6,844 nt of DNA from Candidatus Kuenenia stuttgartensis. GTDB taxonomy: Bacteria > Planctomycetota > UBA1135 > UBA2386. The stretch lies in NCBI GenBank assembly GCA_945861365.1, contig CAMAUH010000233.1, forward strand, positions 1 through 6,844, given 5' to 3'. The stretch's first letter is position 1, and each line of letters begins with the position of its first letter. The notes under the pieces were generated by a model. That model was not told the DNA's origin, ran no database searches, and saw only the letters and a program-made list of their open reading frames with translations. Shown here piece after piece: positions 1 through 5,272 of the stretch. The position numbers were made by a program, and so were the translations under genes.

Positions 1-470
1 TCCTGCGCGCGCAGGCACAGCAGCAGCGCCAGCAGGCACCACACGGTGGTGTGGCTGTCGACGCGGCCGACCGCCCAGGCGATCGAGCCCGCGTGCGAGG
101 GCAGCATCGCCCACAGCAGGGCGGCGCCGAACGCCTGCCGGTCGGTGGCGAAGCGTCGCCACAGCAGGGCAACCAGCAGCGTGCTGATGCCGTGCGCGAG
201 CACGTTGCTGCAGTGTGACAGCGGGGGCCAGGCACCGCCGAGCTGCTGTTCGAGCCAGAAGCTCGCCGTGATCAGTGGCCGGTAGAACAACCACACGTCG
301 GTCGCGGCGTACTGCGGGCCGACGAAGTCGTGCAGCACGTCCTTGCCGTGCTGCGCGTAGTGCACGGCCAGGAAGTCGTCGCTCTGCCAGTACGGTTCGA
401 TCGGCCACCACGCGGCCATCGCCAGCAGCGGCAACAGCCAGAACCAGCGCGGCATCGGCGGCGGCGTCAT
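1..470 (-). CDS. GT-C type membrane glycosyltransferase, TMTC/mannosyltransferase-like (N-terminal part, cut by window edge)
   Basis: An open frame runs from an ATG at 470 leftwards to the window edge with no stop, giving 156 codons. The N-terminus has a hydrophobic helix (residues about 9-24) followed by an acidic pair in SDDF (30-33), the place where GT-C enzymes carry their conserved first-loop acidic residue. Then come FYRPL (62-66), HCSNVLAHG (86-94), a hydrophobic stretch (95-104), AALLWAMLPSHAGSIAW (116-132) with GR (135-136), and another hydrophobic segment (143-153). This order (YRPL, H..N..LH, then a P.H...AW..GR stretch) is the N-terminal pattern of TMTC-like and PMT/ArnT-like polyprenyl-phosphate-sugar transferases. 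Family knowledge: these inner-membrane proteins move a sugar from a lipid carrier to a protein or glycan. Acceptor and sugar cannot be told here. It follows the FabZ-like gene by 25 bp on the same strand, which suggests one transcript. No Shine-Dalgarno sequence is visible. A second in-frame ATG lies five codons in. Confidence 0.72.
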   Translation of the reverse strand, partial: MTPPPMPRWFWLLPLLAMAAWWPIEPYWQSDDFLAVHYAQHGKDVLHDFVGPQYAATDVWLFYRPLITASFWLEQQLGGAWPPLSHCSNVLAHGISTLLVALLWRRFATDRQAFGAALLWAMLPSHAGSIAWAVGRVDSHTTVWCLLALLLCLRAQ

Positions 471-495
471 GCGTCGTGGCGCCGCGACCGCGCGG

Positions 496-975
496 TCACA
501 ACATGACTCCCATCACCGCCATCTCCATCGTCATCTGCCCGTTGCAGAACACCTGCGCCTGCATCTTGGCGAGCCGGCGGCCGGAGATCTTCACGTCGCC
601 GCTGACGAAGTAGACGCGCGCCGGCGGCACGATCTGGCCGCGCACCCGCACGTCATCGAGGCCGGCGAGGCCGATCATCTGGTCCTTCGTCCAACCGCTC
701 AGTTGCTTGACCAGGAACGTGGCGATCTGCGCAGCCCCTTCGATCATCAGCACGCCCGGCATCAGTGGGCGGCCCGGCACGTGGCCGCTGGCCCACCACG
801 GATTGCTGTCCCAGTCCTTGTAGCCCACCGCGATGCCGCGCTCGCGGTCGAAGTGGCAGATGCCATCGAGCAGCTGGAAGAAGTCGCGGTGCGGCAGGCA
901 GTGCCGCAGTTCTTCGTCGGCGATGACGTTGCGACTGAGGTCGAGGCTTTGCAGATCGACGATCGGTTGGCCCAT
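496..975 (-). CDS. FabZ-like 3-hydroxyacyl-ACP dehydratase (hot-dog fold)
   Basis: The 159-residue product is close to the usual FabZ length of about 150. LPHRDFFQLLDGI (27-39) matches the FabZ N-terminal signature LPHRxPFLLVDRV. Residues 58-83 match the active-site block: GHVPGRPLMPGVL (64-76) holds the expected catalytic His65, and MIEGAAQ (77-83) holds the expected Glu79. The 14-residue His-Glu spacing equals that of E. coli FabZ. The canonical GHFPG reads GHVPG here, and AMAQ reads GAAQ. Family knowledge: these enzymes dehydrate 3-hydroxyacyl-ACP to trans-2-enoyl-ACP in the cytoplasm. The gene sits alone beside a GT-C glycosyltransferase rather than with fab or lpx genes, so it may act in a specialised acyl or surface-lipid pathway instead of bulk fatty acid synthesis; that is inference. 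The ATG at 975 is well supported because an in-frame TAG lies only 18 bp upstream (994-996). No clear Shine-Dalgarno sequence is present. Confidence 0.9.
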   Translation of the reverse strand: MGQPIVDLQSLDLSRNVIADEELRHCLPHRDFFQLLDGICHFDRERGIAVGYKDWDSNPWWASGHVPGRPLMPGVLMIEGAAQIATFLVKQLSGWTKDQMIGLAGLDDVRVRGQIVPPARVYFVSGDVKISGRRLAKMQAQVFCNGQMTMEMAVMGVML

Positions 976-1012
976 GAGATTCGGGCGAGGACTCTAGCGA
1001 GGGGATGCGGGC

Positions 1013-1045
1013 CGTAGAAGCGCAGGCTTCGGCATCGCTCCTACG
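1013..1045. repeat. REP-like imperfect palindrome with TTCG loop
   Basis: The arms CGTAGAAGCG (1013-1022) and CGCTCCTACG (1036-1045) pair over 10 positions with one mismatch. The 13-nt centre contains GCTTCGGC, which closes a stable cTTCGg tetraloop when read as plus-strand RNA. The element lies in the intergenic region upstream of the FabZ-like gene. The arm GTAGGAGCG on the minus strand looks like the arms of REP-type intergenic palindromes known from pseudomonads and xanthomonads. Only one copy is visible in this window, so membership in a repeat family is not shown. It could instead be a transcript-end or leader hairpin. Confidence 0.5.
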
Positions 1046-1069
1046 CACTCGGTCGACGGCTCAGGGTTT

Positions 1070-1121
1070 GAGAAACAACCGGGTTCTCGAACTCTGCGCG
1101 GCCGTGAATGCGGCCACAGAG
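1070..1121. other. Two imperfect stem-loops in the intergenic region
   Basis: GAGAA (1070-1074) pairs with TTCTC (1084-1088) around a 9-nt loop. Next to it, CTCTG (1092-1096) pairs with CAGAG (1117-1121), and inside this an inner stem of five to six pairs (about 1099-1104 with 1111-1116) closes a TGAATG loop after a small bulge. Both are weak alone. They lie directly between the palindrome at 1013-1045 and the perfect hairpin at 1128-1165, making the whole stretch unusually foldable. No coding signal is seen here. Confidence 0.35.
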
Positions 1122-1127
1122 GGCAAC

Positions 1128-1165
1128 CTGAGAGCCCGTACCATCATTTCTTCTCGGGCTCTCAG
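1128..1165 (-). terminator. Perfect 11-bp stem-loop at the stop codon of the carboxypeptidase-regulatory-like gene
   Basis: CTGAGAGCCCG (1128-1138) and CGGGCTCTCAG (1155-1165) are exact inverted repeats separated by a 16-nt loop. The TGA of the minus-strand gene (1162-1164) lies inside the first stem arm, so the hairpin forms at the very end of the coding region. No T-run follows on the minus strand (it continues GTTGCCC), so it is not a classical Rho-independent terminator. A role as transcript 3' end, RNA-stability hairpin or U-less terminator is inferred from position. It would separate this gene from the downstream FabZ-like/glycosyltransferase pair. Confidence 0.5.
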
Positions 1166-2262
1166 CGCGTGGGCACCAGCACGACGCGGATCAGGTCCGG
1201 TTCGACGCCGGACTGCACGGTCAACGGCAAGTCCTTCCGTTCGAAACCGGCCTTCTCGATCGTCAGCTGCCATTCGCCGGGCTGCAGGTGGGAGTACAGG
1301 CAGCGGCCGATGCCGTTGGTGTTCAGTTCCAGCGCCGTCAGCTTGATGCGGTCCTTGGCCGTTGCCGTCACCTTCACGTCGGCGATCGCGTAGCCGGAAC
1401 GGTCGGCGACCTCGACCTGCACAGGCACCCCGCGCGCGATCGTCACCGCGTGGCTCTGGCCCTGCACGACGGTGCGCGAGCCGGGCTGCACGGTGATCGT
1501 CTGCGTCTCGGTGATCGCTTGCCCATCGACCGAGAACATCACCTGGTAGTCGCCGGCGAGCACGCAGTCGAACAGCACGCTGCCGAAGTTGTTGGTCTTG
1601 CCGGCGTGCTTGCCGCGGCCGAGCGGATCGCCGACCGGCAGCATGCGCACGTCGATGCCCGGGTACGGCATCGCGTCCTGGTCGCGCACCAGCACGGAGA
1701 ACGGCGTGCCCGGCGTGATCGTCAGCACGACGTTGTCGACCAGCGCGTGTTGCGGGTCGACCGTCAGCACGCGGCGGCCGCCATTCAGGCCGGGGGCCAG
1801 CACCGACACCACGTACGGGTACTCGGAGAAGGGCACGTTGCGCACTTCGAAGGTCGGCGTGCCGATGCCGCGTTCGACCGGCATCTGGATCCGCGTCGGC
1901 CGCACGAACGTGTTGTCGGCGCCGATCATGCTGCGCTGTTCTTCGACGACGACCGAGATCGTCGTCAGCTTGTCCATCACCGACACCGCCAGCTGGATGT
2001 CGCCGCGGATCGTGCCGCTGGTCCAACCGACCGTTTCGGCCGTGGTGTCGCGCGCGACGGCTGGCCGCGGGACCTCGACGGTGCCCTGCTCGGCCACCGG
2101 GGCCGGAGGGGCTGGTTCGGCGACGTCGGTGATCGGTGCTGTCGTCGCCGTGAAGCCCTCGGGCTCGATGCCGGCGTGCGTCTCCTCGCCGAGCATCAGG
2201 ATGCCGGTGGCAAGGCCGACACAGACGATGCTGCAGAGCACGAAGAGTTCGCGGGGACGCAT
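1162..2262 (-). CDS. Membrane-anchored protein with carboxypeptidase-regulatory-like (Ig-like) domains
   Basis: The product is 366 residues from the ATG at 2262. Residues 6-24 form one hydrophobic helix after MRPRE, which fits a signal anchor or uncleaved signal peptide. A Pro/Ala/Thr-rich linker covers about 38-75. The rest looks like consecutive beta-sandwich domains, at roughly 80-180, 186-265 and 279-366. The last is the clearest: PVQVEVADRSGYAIADVKV, then a LQPGEWQLTIEKAGF stretch, the hallmark of carboxypeptidase-regulatory-like repeats (GxPVxGAxVxV ... LPPGxYxLxVxxxGF). Family knowledge: such domains are structural or binding modules on surface proteins; no catalytic motif is seen. A GTG at 2310 would add 16 residues before the helix. 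I prefer the ATG because it puts the helix at the N-terminus and because a candidate -10 element at 2297-2302 would leave the GTG outside the transcript. The gene is divergent from the DUF1800 cassette and ends in a hairpin. Confidence 0.8.
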   Translation of the reverse strand: MRPRELFVLCSIVCVGLATGILMLGEETHAGIEPEGFTATTAPITDVAEPAPPAPVAEQGTVEVPRPAVARDTTAETVGWTSGTIRGDIQLAVSVMDKLTTISVVVEEQRSMIGADNTFVRPTRIQMPVERGIGTPTFEVRNVPFSEYPYVVSVLAPGLNGGRRVLTVDPQHALVDNVVLTITPGTPFSVLVRDQDAMPYPGIDVRMLPVGDPLGRGKHAGKTNNFGSVLFDCVLAGDYQVMFSVDGQAITETQTITVQPGSRTVVQGQSHAVTIARGVPVQVEVADRSGYAIADVKVTATAKDRIKLTALELNTNGIGRCLYSHLQPGEWQLTIEKAGFERKDLPLTVQSGVEPDLIRVVLVPTR

Positions 2263-2399
2263 TCTTGGAGGGAGCAGCCGGGGAGCTACCCGGTCAATAG
2301 TAACCCGCACGGCGAAGGCAACACCCTCGGCACTTGCGACTTGTCGGGTGGGGCGGCTCGTTCAGGGACGCCGCGGGCCGCGCTATGGTGTGCCGCCTC
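2263..2399. promoter_or_regulatory. Divergent intergenic region with candidate promoters in both directions
   Basis: This 137-bp gap is the only place where the minus block and the plus cassette can start independently. Minus strand: TACTAT (plus-strand 2297-2302) lies in the only AT-rich spot of the region and matches the -10 consensus at 4 of 6 positions; no good -35 is present. It would give a leader of about 25-30 nt to the ATG at 2262. Plus strand: TTCAGG (2361-2366), a 17-nt spacer and TATGGT (2384-2389) match the sigma-70 consensus at 3 and 4 of 6 positions, and would place the transcript start a few bases before the ATG at 2400, a nearly leaderless mRNA. Both are weak matches in GC-rich DNA; the divergent arrangement is certain, the exact boxes are not. 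Confidence 0.35.
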
Positions 2400-3968
2400 A
2401 TGCCAAGCCAGCCTTGTCCACGGTGGTTGCCCGTTGCGGCAGCGGTTGCTGGCTGGTCGGCGGCGGTTTCGCCGGCCCAGGCGGCGCCGTGGCTCGCGGC
2501 GATGCCCGACACGGCGGTGGCGGTGGTGCGCTGCGTCGATCCACCGGCCGCAGTCACGGCGCTGCTGGCGGCTTTGGGGCCGGTGCCAGCGGGCGTTCCC
2601 GACGCGGTGCGCGCGCAGCTCGGCATCGGCATCACGATGGTGCGCGCGTTCTGCGATGGCGACGTGGGGGCCTTCGCCGATCGCATGGCGCGCGGTGGTG
2701 CGGCGCTCGGCTTCGAACTGGCTGCCGGAGGCCCGCAGCCGGTGGTGGTGCTGCGCCCGGGCGATGCCGCCGCGGCGCGGCGTTGGTGCGGCGAGCACGC
2801 GAGCGGCTGGCGGGTGCGTGCGCACGGCGATTGCCTCGTGCTGACGCGCGGCGATGCGACCGCCGGTGCCGCAACGGGCCGCTGGGGCACCGAGTCGTTC
2901 GGCGAGGCGGCGGCGCTGCAGGCGACGATCGACCTTGCGCCGCTGCGGGTGGCCGCGGGCTCGCAGTGGCCAGCGTGGGAACGGCTCGACGGACCGGCGC
3001 GGGTGCTGTTGGCGCCGATCGTGCATGCGCTGGGCAGCGGCACGCGCTGCTCGCTGGCCTTGCACGCCGCCGATGGCTTGCGGCTGTGTGCCAGCATCGA
3101 CGCGAGCGTGCGCGGTTCGCCGCTCGGTGCGCTGCTGCCAGCCGTCGCGCCGCACGCGGAGTTGTCGTTGCCGGCCGACGGCGTCGCCAGCCTGCGGCTC
3201 GACCGCAGCTTCACGCAGTTGCTGCGCACGCCGCAGCAGTTCCTCGATCCCGCGCAGGCCGTCGTCGCGCAGAGCTTCCTGTCGATCGCCGACGGCATCG
3301 ATGGCGCCAGCACGTCGTTCGTCGACGACCTGCTCGGTGGGCTCGTCGAACCGTTCGTGCTGCACGTGCTGCCACCGGAGCCCGAGGCGGACGGGCCGGT
3401 GCCGTTGCTGCAGTTGCCCGGGTTCGCGCTGGTGGCACCGCTGCGCACGGCCGCCGCCGGGGAACTGGTGCTGCAGGCGGCGCGCATGCTGGCGACGATC
3501 GCCAACGTCGAACGGCAGCAGCGCGGCCGCGCGATGTTCTTGGTGCGGCCGATGCGCACCGAAACCGGCCATGGCCTCGTCGCCGAGCCGGGGCCGTGGC
3601 GCGGGCCCGGCGCGGTGCCGCTGGACCTGGCGTTGTCGCCGACCGTGTGGATCGAGCGCGGCTACGTCGTGGTGGCCAGCACGCACGCTGCGGCGATGCG
3701 GGTGCTGCAGTCGCCGGGCGAGGTGCCGCAGTCGCCATCCGGCGATCACCTGCTGGTGCGCGGCGCGCCGTTGGCGGCGTGGCTGGCGGCGAACCGGCCG
3801 GTCGTCGAGCTCGGCCGCATGCTCGACGAAGGCGAGGATCGAGCCGCCGCGAGCCGCTTCTTCGACCTCGTGCAGGCGGTGGTTGCCGCGCTGCATTCGG
3901 TGCAGTGGTCGCTCGATGTCGGCGACGACGTGACGCGCGCCGAGCTGGTGCTGGAGCGGGCGCGATGA
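2400..3968 (+). CDS. Secreted protein of unknown function, loosely DUF3352-like, first gene of the DUF1800/DUF1501 cassette
   Basis: The product is 522 residues from the ATG at 2400. Residues 1-28 look like a Sec signal peptide: a short Arg-containing start, a hydrophobic core (about 10-23) and a likely cut after SPAQA. The mature part begins APWLAAMPDTAVAVVRC, resembling planctomycete secreted proteins that open with a MPxDTxxxVxV strand and are often grouped as DUF3352-like. A second similarity is the late stretch PTVWIERGYVVVASTHAAAMRVL. I saw no catalytic motif, no later membrane helix and no metal-binding cluster, so no function is assigned. An in-frame ATG at 2385 would add five residues (MVCRL) but lies inside the candidate -10 box; a TTG at 2334 is less likely still. 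No Shine-Dalgarno sequence is seen. The TGA (3966-3968) overlaps the ATG of the DUF1800 gene as ATGA, indicating translational coupling. Confidence 0.72.
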   Translation: MPSQPCPRWLPVAAAVAGWSAAVSPAQAAPWLAAMPDTAVAVVRCVDPPAAVTALLAALGPVPAGVPDAVRAQLGIGITMVRAFCDGDVGAFADRMARGGAALGFELAAGGPQPVVVLRPGDAAAARRWCGEHASGWRVRAHGDCLVLTRGDATAGAATGRWGTESFGEAAALQATIDLAPLRVAAGSQWPAWERLDGPARVLLAPIVHALGSGTRCSLALHAADGLRLCASIDASVRGSPLGALLPAVAPHAELSLPADGVASLRLDRSFTQLLRTPQQFLDPAQAVVAQSFLSIADGIDGASTSFVDDLLGGLVEPFVLHVLPPEPEADGPVPLLQLPGFALVAPLRTAAAGELVLQAARMLATIANVERQQRGRAMFLVRPMRTETGHGLVAEPGPWRGPGAVPLDLALSPTVWIERGYVVVASTHAAAMRVLQSPGEVPQSPSGDHLLVRGAPLAAWLAANRPVVELGRMLDEGEDRAAASRFFDLVQAVVAALHSVQWSLDVGDDVTRAELVLERAR

Positions 3969-5272
3969 ACGATCTGCTCGCACCGTGGCAGCCGACTGCC
4001 GGGGACCCGTTCGATCTGGCCAAGGTCGGCCATCTGGTGCGGCGCGGCGGCTTCTCCGCGTCGCTGGCGAAACGGCGCGAACTGCAGCGCGCGGGGCCTT
4101 TGGCGGCGGTCGCGCAACTGGCGGCGCCGGGCCCCGATGGTGCGGCGATGCTGCAGCAGCTGCTGACGTTCGACGACATCCAGCGGGTGCGGGCGTGGCG
4201 CGTCTGGCTGGTGCTGCACGGGGAACACCAGCTGCAGCTGCGGCTGTCGGCGTTCTGGCACGACCACTTCGCCACCAGCGACCGCAAGCTGCTGGACCCG
4301 CGGTCGATGGCGCTGCAGCAGGCGACCTTCGATCGGCTCGGCAGCGGCGTCTTCGACGAGTTGCTGGCCGCGATGTGCCGCGATCCGGCGCTGCTGCGCT
4401 GGCTCGACAACGACGTCAACACGAAGGCCAACCCGAACGAGAACTTCGCGCGCGAGCTGTTCGAGCTGTTCACGCTCGGCCGCGGCAACTACAGCGAAGC
4501 CGACATCCGCGCCGCCGCGCGGGCGTTCACCGGCTGGCACGTGCGCGATGGCCGCTTCCACTTCGCCGCGCACCTGCACGACGCTGGCGACAAGGAACTG
4601 TTCTCTGCGCGCGGCCCGTTGACCGGCGATGACGTGATCGCGCGCACGGTGGTGCGCCGCGAGTCGGCCGAGTTCCTGGCGGCGAAGTGGCTGCGCTGGT
4701 TCGTGCATCCCGAGCCCGAGCGCGCCGAGGTCGACGCGCTGGCCGCCGCCTACGAACAGGGCGGCCGCGATGTCGGGGCGGCGATCCGGCAGCTACTGCA
4801 GAGCCGGCTGTTCTTCTCGCCGCGCGCGTACCGCAGCAAGGTGAAGGGGCCCGCCGAGTTCGTGCTCGGCACCGTGCGTTCGCTCGGTGGCCGCGCGAAG
4901 CCCGCGCAGTTGGCGGCGACGATGGGGGCGCTCGGCGAGTCGTGGCTCGAACCGCCTTCGGTCGAAGGCTGGCATCGCGAACGCGCCTGGCTGTCGCCGG
5001 CTGCCTGGTTGCTGCGCAGCAACTTCGTCGCCGACCTGCTGGCCGGCCGCGGCCAGCAACTGGCGCCGGCGCCGCGCACGCTGATGCCCGACTCGAAGAA
5101 GCCCGTGGATCTGGCGAAGGCCGCGTTCCTGCTGTTGCTCGATGCGGTGCCGGCGCGCGCGGTGCTCGATCCCGTGGCCGCCGTTGCCGCCGCGCACGGT
5201 GCCGATGCGGATGCCGCCGCCGCCGCGGTCCTGCACGCGGTCGCGTGCCTGCCGGAGTACCAACTGCTGTGA
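3965..5272 (+). CDS. DUF1800 family protein
   Basis: The product is 435 residues, near the lower end for the family (often about 450-550). Family signatures appear in order: KVGHLVRRGGF (20-30), the opening motif; FWHDHFATS (97-105), matching FWxxHF; LRWLDNDVNTKANPNENFAR leading into ELFELFTLG (164-172), the strongest DUF1800 block; ARAFTGW (185-191); and near the C-terminus LEPPSVEGW and WLLRSNF, matching the ePPxVxGW and RxNF motifs. The biochemical role of DUF1800 is not established; members are commonly encoded next to DUF1501 proteins, as here, which points to a shared complex or pathway. The N-terminus (MNDLLAPWQPTAGDPFDL) shows no signal peptide or membrane helix. The start is fixed by the ATGA overlap with the preceding gene. 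The 3' end overlaps a GTG start of the DUF1501 gene. The same frame stays open far upstream, but that part is antisense to, or out of frame with, better-supported genes. Confidence 0.93.
   Translation: MNDLLAPWQPTAGDPFDLAKVGHLVRRGGFSASLAKRRELQRAGPLAAVAQLAAPGPDGAAMLQQLLTFDDIQRVRAWRVWLVLHGEHQLQLRLSAFWHDHFATSDRKLLDPRSMALQQATFDRLGSGVFDELLAAMCRDPALLRWLDNDVNTKANPNENFARELFELFTLGRGNYSEADIRAAARAFTGWHVRDGRFHFAAHLHDAGDKELFSARGPLTGDDVIARTVVRRESAEFLAAKWLRWFVHPEPERAEVDALAAAYEQGGRDVGAAIRQLLQSRLFFSPRAYRSKVKGPAEFVLGTVRSLGGRAKPAQLAATMGALGESWLEPPSVEGWHRERAWLSPAAWLLRSNFVADLLAGRGQQLAPAPRTLMPDSKKPVDLAKAAFLLLLDAVPARAVLDPVAAVAAAHGADADAAAAAVLHAVACLPEYQLL

Noticed and set aside
46..1017. Plus-strand frames over the glycosyltransferase and FabZ-like genes (79, 112 and 182 codons).
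   Set aside because: No family motifs; they are antisense to genes with clear GT-C and FabZ signatures.
991..1019. Minus-strand TTCTAC and TAGAGT with a 17-nt spacer upstream of the FabZ-like gene, as a promoter.
   Set aside because: The -35 matches at only 3 of 6 positions and lies within the arm of the palindrome at 1013-1045, so the match is easily chance.
1061..2026. A second minus-strand frame (321 codons) overlapping the carboxypeptidase-regulatory-like gene.
   Set aside because: Its product is Arg/Asp/Ala-rich low complexity, while the other frame gives a membrane helix, linker and recognisable beta-sandwich repeats.
1589..3964. Plus-strand frame open for nearly 800 codons upstream of the DUF1800 start, which would give a 1227-residue fusion.
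   Set aside because: Up to 2262 it is antisense to the carboxypeptidase-regulatory-like gene, and after 2400 it is out of frame with the secreted protein. Its translation is low-complexity Arg/Ala/Gly, as expected of a GC-rich shadow frame; the DUF1800 homology starts only at 3965.
2286..3983. Long minus-strand open frames opposite the first cassette gene (565 and 421 codons).
   Set aside because: The translations are rich in Arg, His, Gln and Ala without family motifs, and lie antisense to a gene with a signal peptide and a start/stop overlap with DUF1800.
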